Part shown: positions 56,866 through 64,000 of the stretch, piece by piece
Numbering within the stretch: the first letter of the stretch is position 1
How the letters are laid out: each line of letters starts with the position of its first letter
Source of the DNA: Bacillus sp. EAC
GTDB taxonomy: Bacteria; Bacillota; Bacilli; Bacillales; Bacillaceae_G
Assembly (NCBI RefSeq): GCF_002156875.1
Contig: NZ_NCSY01000003.1
Span: 124,001-188,000, forward strand
Direction of reading: 5' to 3'
DNA length: 64,000 nucleotides
The notes under the pieces: model-generated
The model's input: the letters and a program-made list of their open reading frames with translations, nothing else
What the model was told of the DNA's origin: nothing
Databases searched by the model: none
Program-made: the position numbers and the translations under genes

Positions 56866-57137
56866 TCCCTGTTTTCGTAAACTTTGTTGCCAGTAAACAT
56901 GGAGAAATGTAGATTTCCACTCCAGGATGCTCGCTTTTTAATGGGGCGCGCGATGAGCCTGGGCCCACACGATGTGGGTCATGCATGCGTTACGACAGGA
57001 CGTCGTGGTATTAGCACGCCTGCTAAGGTCTCGTCTGTCCAGCTACTCCCACAGGAGTCTCACATATCCGTTCATCTTTATTTACAGTTTGCTTTAAAAA
57101 CCCTTTTAAAAAAAACAATCTTTTAGAAAATACCTTA
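56866..57137. repeat. Dispersed repeat copy F with nested palindromic insert
   Basis: Best-preserved copy: ctgttttcgtaaactttg, gtagatttccactccagg, atgctcgctttttaatgggg, ctactcccacaggagtctc, caatcttttagaaaa. Insert at about 56963-57022 (cccacacgatgtggg, gcatgcgttacgacagg, acgtcgtggtattagcacgc) is the reverse complement of the one in copy C. Confidence 0.85.
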
Positions 57138-57396
57138 AACAATTTAAATTAGAATAACGAATCTTTCTTTTTTCATTTTTGTAAATTAAGTATTGCTATT
57201 TCCTTGTTTATTTTACAGTTTTACATCAAAAAACACAAAACTTTTTTCCAAAATGATTTTTAGTTTATTTACATTTACAATTGAATCGATTAGACTAATT
57301 AAGAAGGAATGATCGTAATCATTACTCCTTTATCAAAATTACTTATGTTATTAATATCAAAATACAGTTTATTAACTCAATTAGGAGGAAAAATAA

Positions 57397-58215
57397 ATGC
57401 ATAAAACAGAACATATTTTAGAAACTAGAGATTTTATTTTAAGTAAAACAAACTACCGTCCAACAGTTGGATTAATTTTAGGATCTGGCTTAGGTACACT
57501 TGCTGATGAAATTGAAAATTCAATTACAATTCCTTATAGTGAAGTTCCTCATTTTGCTAAATCAGAAGCAGTTGGACATGCAAATGAATTAGTAATCGGT
57601 GAATTAAGAGGTCAAAGTGTAGTAGCGATGAAAGGCCGATTCCATTATTATGAAGGATTTACTTTAGACGAAGTAACTTTCCCTGTTCGTGTTATGAAGG
57701 CTCTAGGAGTCGAAAAATTAATCGTAACTAATGCTTGTGGTGCAGTTAATACAAGTTTTAACCCAGGAGACTTAATGTTAATCACGGATCATATTAATTT
57801 AGTTGGAACAAACCCACTAATCGGTCCAAATAATCCTGAATTAGGAACTCGTTTCCCTGATGTTTCTGAAGTATACAATAAAGATTTACGTAGTCTTGCA
57901 TTAAATGTTGCAGAGAAACAAAACATTTCTTTACAACAAGGTGTATATGCATGGTGGAGCGGCCCTTCTTATGAAACACCTGCTGAAATCCGTATGATTC
58001 GTACATTAGGTGCTGACTCTGTTGGTATGTCGACAGTTCCAGAAGCTATTGTAGCTGTACACGGAAATATGAAGGTTCTAGGTATCTCTTGTCTAACGAA
58101 TATGGCATGTGGCATTTTAGACCAGCCACTAAACCATGACGAAGTAATTGAAGTTGCTAGCATGGTTCGTTCTAAGTTCGTTAACCTTGTAAAAGGCATT
58201 TTAGAAGAAATGTAA
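57397..58215 (+). CDS. pupG: Purine nucleoside phosphorylase
   Basis: Cleaves guanosine/inosine-type nucleosides to base and ribose-1-phosphate; trimeric PNP. LILGSGLGTLADEI, VVAMKGRFHYYEGF, IVTNACGAVN, HINLVGTNPLIGPN, YETPAEIRMIRTLGADSVGM and SCLTNMACGI (base-binding Asn) are present. 272 residues. Strong ribosome site taggagg. Works with NupC in nucleoside salvage. A hairpin (aaggaatgat / atcattactcctt) sits in the leader at 57304-57331. Confidence 0.95.
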   Translation: MHKTEHILETRDFILSKTNYRPTVGLILGSGLGTLADEIENSITIPYSEVPHFAKSEAVGHANELVIGELRGQSVVAMKGRFHYYEGFTLDEVTFPVRVMKALGVEKLIVTNACGAVNTSFNPGDLMLITDHINLVGTNPLIGPNNPELGTRFPDVSEVYNKDLRSLALNVAEKQNISLQQGVYAWWSGPSYETPAEIRMIRTLGADSVGMSTVPEAIVAVHGNMKVLGISCLTNMACGILDQPLNHDEVIEVASMVRSKFVNLVKGILEEM

Positions 58216-58270
58216 TACAGTAGACTTTGGATTAAGGCTCTCTTGTCTAACGCCAAAATCTTGACATTAA

Positions 58271-58308
58271 AGTAAAGAGAGTTTAACTCTCTTTACTTAT
58301 TTTATTTG
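58271..58308 (+). terminator. Terminator of pupG
   Basis: Stem agtaaagagagt / actctctttact followed by tattttattt. Confidence 0.88.
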
Positions 58309-58324
58309 TAAATGAGGTGTTTTT

Positions 58325-59230
58325 TTGAGGGGAATACTCTATATCATTATAGGTTCAGCATGTTATGGTGTTTTGTCCACTTTTGTAAAATTAGCTTATA
58401 ATGATGGGTTTAAGGTAAATGATGTTGTTGGAATTCAGATGTTTATTGGAGCACTTTTATTATGGACTATCGTACTTTTTAATAAACGAAAAAAATCAAA
58501 ACCAATTAATCAGCAATTTTCAAAGCCTACTAAAAAAGAAATTTTACTTTTAACCATTTTAGGATCTACTACTGGATTAACTGGTATGTTTTACTATCTT
58601 TCATTACAATATATCCCTGCGTCATTAGCGATCGTGCTTCTTTTTCAATTCACATGGATAGGTGTTTTATTCGAATCATTAATAAACCGTAAGCTTCCAG
58701 AAAAAAATAAATTATTATCGCTTATCCCATTAATCATTGGGACTCTTTTCGCTACAAATGTCATAACATCTGGACTTACGATTAATTTGTTAGGATTATT
58801 ATTCGGGTTATTTTCTGCGATCTCATATAGCATTTTTATTCTCCTTAGTGGCAGAGTCGCGTTGCAAACAAATCCTTTTACAAAAACAGCACTTATGATT
58901 ACTGGTGGTTTTATTATTTGTGCAATCATCCTTCCACCTAATTTTTTTCTCAATGGAAAATTATTTATCGAAATCACGTTAAAGTACGGATTAATTCTTG
59001 GGTTTTTAGGACCCTTCTTCTCAACCCTAATGTTTTCAAAAGGCGTTCCTTTAACTGGCTCAGGCTTAGCTTCCATTTTAGGGGCAACTGAACTTCCAAC
59101 CGCTATATTAATGTCAGCTTTAGTCTTAAAAGAAGCAATCGGTTCAGCACAGTATATTGGTATTTTTCTTATATTAATTGGAATTGCTCTGCCTGAAATT
59201 TTAAGGAAAAGAATGCTGCAAGTCTCATAA
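58325..59230 (+). CDS. EamA/DMT-family transporter
   Basis: Ten-helix drug/metabolite transporter with two EamA repeats (about 1-140 and 150-295). Features: GSACYGVLSTFVKLAY, FYYLSLQYIPASLAIVLLFQ, GLFSAISYSIFILLSGR, ILGATELPTAILMSALVLKE. Substrate not predictable; such proteins often export amino acids or nucleosides. It starts with TTG after gaggtg. Confidence 0.9.
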   Translation: MRGILYIIIGSACYGVLSTFVKLAYNDGFKVNDVVGIQMFIGALLLWTIVLFNKRKKSKPINQQFSKPTKKEILLLTILGSTTGLTGMFYYLSLQYIPASLAIVLLFQFTWIGVLFESLINRKLPEKNKLLSLIPLIIGTLFATNVITSGLTINLLGLLFGLFSAISYSIFILLSGRVALQTNPFTKTALMITGGFIICAIILPPNFFLNGKLFIEITLKYGLILGFLGPFFSTLMFSKGVPLTGSGLASILGATELPTAILMSALVLKEAIGSAQYIGIFLILIGIALPEILRKRMLQVS

Positions 59231-59235
59231 CTGCT

Positions 59236-59340
59236 CCTACATCGTGTTGGCCCAGGAGGCTCATCGTCCGACCTACTAAAAAGCGAGCATCCTCGAATGG
59301 AAATCTACCATTCTCCATGTTTACTAACAACTAAGTTTAA
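59236..59340. repeat. Dispersed repeat copy G (truncated)
   Basis: Minus-strand reading tagtaaacatggagaatgg, gtagatttccattcgagg, atgctcgctttttagtagg matches the left half of copy F. The right half is missing. Confidence 0.7.
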
Positions 59341-59354
59341 AAGAGCAAAAAATA

Positions 59355-59422
59355 AAAACACTTCAAATGTGAGTTGTGATTTCTTTTTCTTCTCACAACT
59401 TTATAATTGAAGTGTTTTTTAC
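59355..59422. terminator. Bidirectional terminator before the GGDEF gene
   Basis: Stem aaaacacttcaa / ttgaagtgtttt with inner agttgtga / tcacaact; T-run on both sides. Confidence 0.88.
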
Positions 59423-59442
59423 TAATGGAATTCTATATTATT

Positions 59443-60930
59443 TCATAATTTATTATCTGATAAGGGCGAGTAATATCGATAACTGTTTTTTCCAAATTGT
59501 TTTGCCTGATACATTGCTAAGTCAGCATGTTTTAATAATGTTTTCACATCTTGTCCATCATTTGGATAAACTGATATACCGATACTTACTGTAACAACTA
59601 TATCTTTCCCATCTATACTATTTATTTGTTGAATCGATCGGATAATATCAAAAGCGATTTCATCTACTCGTTCTTGCTTGATTTGATCATCTAGTAAGAT
59701 AATTAGCTCATCTCCAGCCCATCTAGCGCTGAACCCTTGCTGGTCAACAGTATTTTCCAGGCAATTAGCTACTTTTTCTAAAAGACAATCTCCAATCTCA
59801 TGACCATATTGGTCATTCACTTGCTTAAAACCATCTAAGTCTAAAAATAGCACAGAGAACCTAGTTTCTTCATCCGCCTGGTTAATTGTCTCTGTTAATT
59901 TATCCAATAAATATCTTCTATTTGGAAGTCCAGTTAATTCATCATAATATGCCATTATTTTTATCACTTCGTTCTGTTCAGCAATTTTACCTTCAGCTTT
60001 CTTACTTTCATTAAATAATTTTTTATAGTTATATTCACTTTCAATTACAATTCGATACAGTTCAGTCATTCTTATATACATTTTTGAAAATTCGTAGATC
60101 ATACCTACCAAGACAATATTTGCTGAAACTAAAGTATTCCATTTTGCAACGTACCACCCGAGACTGTATCTTTGACCCCCACAAAGGACAATTGCAACAT
60201 CTAAGAAGGACGCTAACAATGCAACACATAACCAAGCCGAGGTTATCGTTCTTGCACGTTTCTTCCAATAAAAATAAATCAAAGTAAGGAGACAAGTCAG
60301 TAGAATGGGCGTACCTAAACCATAAATAAATAATGAAGTTAATTTACCCTCATTTAAGACAATTGGTAAATAATCGTGAAAAAATACTGTGACAAACGAT
60401 AGGCCAATTATTAGTAAAAGTACCGTGCTAATCGTAAAAATCGTAGCTATTCTTGCACTTTTTTCATTTAATAGTAAGTTCTTATATTTTGATTCAACCA
60501 TTAAATACACAAGAATAAAAATAGGATAACCTAGGTGCCAGAACAGATATAACCAAGGTGCAGTTTGTAGCCCTGCATGGAAAAGGCCATGCTCAGTGAA
60601 AACGCCTGGAAAAGTAAGCAAATACATTAGACTCATACCAGCTGAATATAGATAACCAGCTGAAAGAACGAGTATTGCAGGGGAACCACTGATTCGGAAT
60701 TGGTTGTATAATATCATAGCCGTCATAAGTTCAAAAGTAATTAATGTAGTAAATATTGCAGGTTGATAAGCTAATATTTCTGGTAGTTGCAAATTCGCAA
60801 ATGGTACACTAATTAACGAAATAATCGTTATAATGGCAGCAACAATATAAACAAATCTGCGCTGATGAGAATTTGTCTTTAAAGTTACTAAACTTTCTAC
60901 TTTATCTCTAGCCTCTTGCAGTTCTTCCAT
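59443..60930 (-). CDS. Membrane diguanylate cyclase-like GGDEF protein
   Basis: Probable c-di-GMP synthase. About eight N-terminal helices (about 25-285) form a MASE-type sensor, most like MASE4. A short coiled coil follows. The GGDEF domain (about 325-490) has AYYDELTGLPNRRYLLDKL, FLDLDGFKQVNDQYGHEIGD, the signature as RWAGDELI instead of GGDEF, and VSIGISVYP. ATG 60930 follows ggagagg; TTG 60957 is less likely. No EAL or PilZ gene is nearby. Confidence 0.9.
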   Translation of the reverse strand: MEELQEARDKVESLVTLKTNSHQRRFVYIVAAIITIISLISVPFANLQLPEILAYQPAIFTTLITFELMTAMILYNQFRISGSPAILVLSAGYLYSAGMSLMYLLTFPGVFTEHGLFHAGLQTAPWLYLFWHLGYPIFILVYLMVESKYKNLLLNEKSARIATIFTISTVLLLIIGLSFVTVFFHDYLPIVLNEGKLTSLFIYGLGTPILLTCLLTLIYFYWKKRARTITSAWLCVALLASFLDVAIVLCGGQRYSLGWYVAKWNTLVSANIVLVGMIYEFSKMYIRMTELYRIVIESEYNYKKLFNESKKAEGKIAEQNEVIKIMAYYDELTGLPNRRYLLDKLTETINQADEETRFSVLFLDLDGFKQVNDQYGHEIGDCLLEKVANCLENTVDQQGFSARWAGDELIILLDDQIKQERVDEIAFDIIRSIQQINSIDGKDIVVTVSIGISVYPNDGQDVKTLLKHADLAMYQAKQFGKNSYRYYSPLSDNKL

Positions 60931-61220
60931 GCAGACCTCTCCTAAAGTTTTCTTCAACTCTATTTAACTAAAAATTCATGATATTTTCTTAATAAAAAAT
61001 TAGTTAAAAATAACTAAAATTCAGATAAAACAATATTTACTTTTACATAAAAAGCTTAATACATCCATAATAAAACAAAATTTTTTAAAAAATTAAGCCA
61101 AAAGTCCTACAAAATCAAATTAAGTTTACTAGTAATCTAATTATATTTTCAAATGTTTTTTGAATAATAATCTTGTTAATCCAAATAATATCTTTGTTAA
61201 ATTTTAACGGAGGTGTTCTC

Positions 61221-61634
61221 TTGAAAGTTAGAGATGTTATGTCAAGTAATGTTGAATGTTGTTCAAATCAAGATTCGTTACAATCAGTCGCAAGTAAAAT
61301 GGAATCATTAAACGTAGGTGCAATACCAGTAGTTGAAAATGGGCAGATAGTCGGAATGATTACAGATCGAGATTTAGCAATCCGCGGAATTGGTCAAAAT
61401 GGGAGTGGGAGTGCCTCTCAAGTCATGACTAACAATATTGTGACGATTGATGCGAATTCGAGCCTTCAAGAAGCAGCAAATTTAATGGCACAGCATCAAA
61501 TTAGAAGATTGCCGGTAATTGAAAATGGGAATCTGGTTGGGATGCTTTCTCTTGGTGATTTAGCTATAACTGAACAGTCTGATGAGAGTGCTGGTGAAGC
61601 ATTGTCACAAATCTCTCAAAACGATATCCAGTAA
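61221..61634 (+). CDS. Tandem CBS-domain protein
   Basis: 137 residues made of two CBS domains (about 5-60 and 70-125): GAIPVVENGQIVGMITDRDL and QIRRLPVIENGNLVGMLSLGDL (the latter quoted as RRLPVIENGNLVGMLSLGDL). Such stand-alone pairs bind adenine nucleotides and regulate partners; YhcV-like. Start TTG 61221, seven bases after cggagg. The acidic C-terminus has no extra domain. Confidence 0.9.
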   Translation: MKVRDVMSSNVECCSNQDSLQSVASKMESLNVGAIPVVENGQIVGMITDRDLAIRGIGQNGSGSASQVMTNNIVTIDANSSLQEAANLMAQHQIRRLPVIENGNLVGMLSLGDLAITEQSDESAGEALSQISQNDIQ

Positions 61635-61648
61635 GTAAGCAAGTAAAT

Positions 61649-61682
61649 AGGGACCGTATTAAACACTATACGGTCCCTTTCT
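61649..61682. terminator. Terminator between CBS gene and parR-like gene
   Basis: Stem agggaccgtat / atacggtccct, T-rich on both strands; serves both convergent genes. Confidence 0.85.
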
Positions 61683-61699
61683 ATTTGGTTTCAAAAGAT

Positions 61700-62293
61700 T
61701 TATTTATTCATTTGAGCAAGAAAGTCTCCAAGTAGACTGTCCATATCATCATCTTCAATAGTTTCCTCGGTTGCAGCCAGTTGACTTTTATCTGCTGTTT
61801 CCCAATTAAAATTATCTAGATCATCAACGTATGGGCTTACTTGTACAAGATCCTCTTTCTTCTCTATATTTGTTTGTAAGTGTGTATCTCTACTTTCCCA
61901 TTCAACTTCTAGATTTTTCACTTCATCTTGAAGATAGAGAGCGTCTTCTATCTCCAAAGCACTACTATTTAAAGATGTAAGGAGGGACACCGTACGGATT
62001 GGATTTGATAGTAATTGATAGACAATACTACCTAATAAGGCCTCAGAGTGCTCATGTTTTAACCAATCTCTTTGCGCTTTACTTAAACTTTTCGGAAGCG
62101 GAATCGTAATAGTTTGCCTTTGCCTTGAAAATGAATCACTTACTCCATTCATCACGTACTCGGCAATTTTACTAGAAAAATTACGTCGCTCGCTTTCCTT
62201 TAGCTTTTGTAACTGCCTTATGATTTGATCAGACGTATCGGAAGGGATTCGAAATGTGATAGGCTGTCCTCTCGTCAATTCTTTATCCTTCAT
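61700..62293 (-). CDS. ParR-like ribbon-helix-helix partition adaptor
   Basis: Likely DNA-binding adaptor of a type II partition system. N-terminal ribbon-helix-helix fold (about 8-50): PITFRIPSDTSDQIIRQLQK, then SSKIAEYVMNGV. A second helical repeat-like part (about 55-110) contains PLPKSLSKAQRDWLKHEHSE. The acidic C-terminus (TIEDDDMDSLLGDFLAQMNK) would be suited to contact the filament. It lies 9 bp after the actin-like gene on the same strand; ribosome site aaggtg. I recognise it by fold and position, not by a close named homologue. Confidence 0.78.
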   Translation of the reverse strand: MKDKELTRGQPITFRIPSDTSDQIIRQLQKLKESERRNFSSKIAEYVMNGVSDSFSRQRQTITIPLPKSLSKAQRDWLKHEHSEALLGSIVYQLLSNPIRTVSLLTSLNSSALEIEDALYLQDEVKNLEVEWESRDTHLQTNIEKKEDLVQVSPYVDDLDNFNWETADKSQLAATEETIEDDDMDSLLGDFLAQMNK

Positions 62294-62302
62294 AGAATCA
62301 CC

Positions 62303-63484
62303 TTATTTTGTCTTCGCCATTTTTTGTTCTTCGTTTTGTTTCTCTTTTTGATTTCTTCTAGAAAAATCTGCAATCAGTTTATAATAAGCATTCGCCATCA
62401 TCCAAATACTTTCTTTTTCGTCTTCAAAGAAATCAATGTTATATCCATCTAAATTATTATTTAACGTTTTAAGATAATCTTTAAGAATAAGGGACCCACC
62501 ACCAATGAAATAACATATTTCTGTTTGGGAGTTTTTCTGCCACATATTTCTTAAATGACGATACTGCTTTTTCGCTAACTCTAGAAGAATGCGATCTACA
62601 ATATCATGAACGCTTGTCCGGTTACCTTTTACCATAATATGATTTCGATCGCTTTTCTTTGTAATCATTTCAACAACATCTCTACGGCTATCTAGCTCGA
62701 TTCCATGTCTTGATCGAATTTCTTCTCGAATTGCTTCTAGCGATTCAGCAACACCTAAATTAAAGCCTTGTGCCTTATCGTCATCAACCTTTCTATTTTT
62801 AATAACAGCTATATCAGTTGAAAGTCCACCTATATCTTGAATAAGTATTCTCTTATCAATAAGAGACTTATTAATGATATTTAAATGATTATCCATCACA
62901 AGATTTATAAAAGCTGCGAATCCTTCAGGATAGACTTTCACTTCTTCAAATTTGATATTAACCTTCAATCCTTGATGCTTTGGAGTAACCAAAAACTCCA
63001 CTTGATGGACTGAGCTTAATAACTTAGATCGATAACCGACATCTTTTCCTTCCTTTACCTCTCTTAGAGGTAGGCCTGTCCCTAATATATACGTAGCCTC
63101 AATCACATTATTAGCGTTTTTCATAATCTTTTTATTTTCATCTCGTGCCGCATCTAGTGCCAAAGCCGCAAATAACATGATCAGTGTTTGGTCCTCTTCT
63201 GATTTGTTACTTCCTGGATCTAGTTCTGTTGCATTCGTACTTTTTGTTGCTAAGTGTCCGACACGATAAACTGAATTATTATCCTTAAGAGTAGGCGAGT
63301 GAACACGAATATGTATACCATCTACAGGATCTTGATTGTCTAACTCCTCTATTCCAATGATTGGTCGATCCTCTGTATCCCTAGCAATAATATTAGGAAT
63401 ATTAATTTCTGCTTCCAATTTCCCAAAAAAACCTTTGAGTGAATCATTTCCTACATCAATTGCTGCAATACGAGCATTACTCAC
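62303..63484 (-). CDS. ParM/StbA-like actin filament protein
   Basis: Actin-superfamily ATPase predicted to form filaments. Phosphate-1 loop RIAAIDVGNDSLKGFFGKL (about 4-22), phosphate-2 ILIQDIGGLSTDIAVIKN, connect/adenosine region CYFIGGGSLILKDYL are all present, so ATP binding should work. 393 residues from GTG 63484, with aaaggg nine bases ahead; codons further up overlap the ribosome site. It looks like plasmid and chromosomal ALP-type ParM of Bacillus rather than MreB or FtsA. Followed by a ParR-like gene and preceded by an iteron array. Confidence 0.87.
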   Translation of the reverse strand: MSNARIAAIDVGNDSLKGFFGKLEAEINIPNIIARDTEDRPIIGIEELDNQDPVDGIHIRVHSPTLKDNNSVYRVGHLATKSTNATELDPGSNKSEEDQTLIMLFAALALDAARDENKKIMKNANNVIEATYILGTGLPLREVKEGKDVGYRSKLLSSVHQVEFLVTPKHQGLKVNIKFEEVKVYPEGFAAFINLVMDNHLNIINKSLIDKRILIQDIGGLSTDIAVIKNRKVDDDKAQGFNLGVAESLEAIREEIRSRHGIELDSRRDVVEMITKKSDRNHIMVKGNRTSVHDIVDRILLELAKKQYRHLRNMWQKNSQTEICYFIGGGSLILKDYLKTLNNNLDGYNIDFFEDEKESIWMMANAYYKLIADFSRRNQKEKQNEEQKMAKTK

Positions 63485-63627
63485 ATAAATCATCCCTTTC
63501 ATTTTTAATAGATTTACCAACTAATCGACAATTCTGATAATAGGTTATCTAACTATTCGTGGTCGGTCAATCATCCCTACGAAACTATAATGATAATGTA
63601 AACTACACCGCTTAATTGTCATCTAAT

Positions 63628-63748
63628 ATACAAAAACGTAAACATATATACTTGTTTACATACTTGTATACCGACTTGTTTACTTGTATACGTTTTTTGT
63701 ATACAAATGTTTACAAATTGTACACGTGTATACAAAAATGTATACAAC
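63628..63748. repeat. Iteron array, candidate parC centromere
   Basis: About 120 bp packed with TTGT(A/T)TAC and its inverse: clear units at 63652, 63664, 63676, 63684 and 63697 (direct), 63709-63716, 63728-63735 and 63740-63747 (inverse), plus TTGTACAC at 63718. Spacing is about 8-13 bp, so many units lie on one DNA face. It sits 144 bp upstream of the actin-like gene, the usual place for parC, and may double as the promoter/operator. Confidence 0.75.
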
Positions 63749-63763
63749 TCTTTTTTATGTAAT

Positions 63764-63797
63764 AAAAAATCACAGGAAGATTATCTTCTACCTGTGG
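63764..63797 (-). terminator. Terminator of a minus-strand gene beyond the window
   Basis: Stem cacagg-aga / tct-cctgtg followed on the minus strand by attttttatt. It insulates the iteron array from upstream transcription. Confidence 0.65.
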
Positions 63798-63830
63798 TCC
63801 AAGCTGTCCAAAAAGTCAACAGTCTTTTAT

Positions 63831-64000
63831 TTTGGCTATTTTCGCAAACCTTGATCTACTAATTATGTACTATGTCGATTTCAACTCCAGGATGCGCGCT
63901 TTCCGTGGGGCGTGAGCTGAGCCTCCTCGGCGAGCCTGTGGGGTCTCAAGCCTTCCCGCTACTCCCACAGGAGTCTCGCACCTTCCATTCCAATCATCCC
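63831..64000. repeat. Dispersed repeat copy H (cut by window end)
   Basis: ggctattttcgcaaacc, gtcgatttcaactccagg, atgcgcgctttccgtggggc, gagcctcctcggcgagcc, ctactcccacaggagtctc. The right end lies outside the window. Confidence 0.8.

Noticed and set aside
57140-57396. Purine riboswitch before the purine nucleoside phosphorylase gene
   Set aside because: The conserved three-way junction bases were not found; only a short hairpin at 57304-57331.
58645-59076. 143-codon antisense frame inside the EamA gene
   Set aside because: Mirror of a clear membrane protein gene, with no start signals.
62303-63484. MreB, FtsA or Hsp70 assignment for the actin-like protein
   Set aside because: It lacks the segments typical of those families, and the ParR-like gene and iterons point to the ParM/Alp group.
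63628-63748. Possible CRISPR array
   Set aside because: Units are 8-10 bp with no unique 30-bp spacers and in both orientations; there are no cas genes. Iterons fit better.

Overview
The window looks like chromosome from a low-GC, spore-forming Bacillaceae bacterium. The evidence is strong purine-rich ribosome-binding sites, frequent TTG/GTG starts, sporulation and germination genes (pbpG, rsfA, cwlJ, gerQ), SigI/RsgI, HemQ and LipL. About the first 27 kb follows the argS to ung order known from Bacillus subtilis and B. cereus (argS, ywiB, speE-speB, pbpG, ywhDCB, ywfO, rsfA, lipL, pta, hemQ, gerQ, ywdKI, ung). I cannot name the species from sequence alone. No rRNA, tRNA, IS transposase, prophage or CRISPR array was seen.

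Layout. 1-4.3 kb: end of a UV-damage endonuclease gene, then sigI-rsgI and a secreted DUF5667-type protein with a candidate SigI promoter. 4.4-10 kb: argS-ywiB, a MerR/MFS drug-efflux pair, and a Fur-controlled PepSY membrane protein. 10-27 kb: tandem 111-bp repeats, spermidine synthesis, sporulation PBP, ywh/ywf genes, a Fur-controlled siderophore-binding lipoprotein, lipoyl transfer, phosphotransacetylase and coproheme decarboxylase as divergent genes, spore-germination cwlJ-gerQ, and uracil-DNA glycosylase. 27-35 kb: membrane and surface functions (YeiH-type transporter, GT2, YhgE/Pip, ABC-2 exporter, acyltransferase). 35-39 kb: a glucose-type EIIA and a maltose phosphorylase/beta-phosphoglucomutase pair with two cre sites. 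39-49 kb: siroheme dehydrogenase, topB, nupC, an L,D-transpeptidase, YhhN, pepT, rRNA methyltransferase. 49-54 kb: treP-treA-treR with an unusually symmetric operator/promoter. 54-61 kb: DUF899-VOC fusion, DUF3238, ROK regulator, purine nucleoside phosphorylase, EamA transporter, membrane GGDEF protein, CBS protein. 61-64 kb: a ParM-like actin gene, a ribbon-helix-helix ParR-like gene and an iteron array, which together form a complete type II partition cassette.

Functional links. TreP has no EIIA domain, and a free EIIA gene lies 17 kb away. Maltose phosphorylase plus beta-phosphoglucomutase would turn maltose into glucose and glucose-6-phosphate, and both sugar loci carry consensus cre (CcpA) sites. 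Fur boxes mark two iron genes. NupC and purine nucleoside phosphorylase form a nucleoside salvage route.

The most unusual signals are: (1) the ParM/ParR/iteron locus; (2) nine related non-coding repeats with TAGG...CCTA-like ends scattered between 25 kb and the window end, two carrying the same nested palindromic insert and two supplying stop codons of neighbouring genes; and (3) the SigI circuit, whose RsgI and secreted neighbour share His/Asn/Lys-rich tails.
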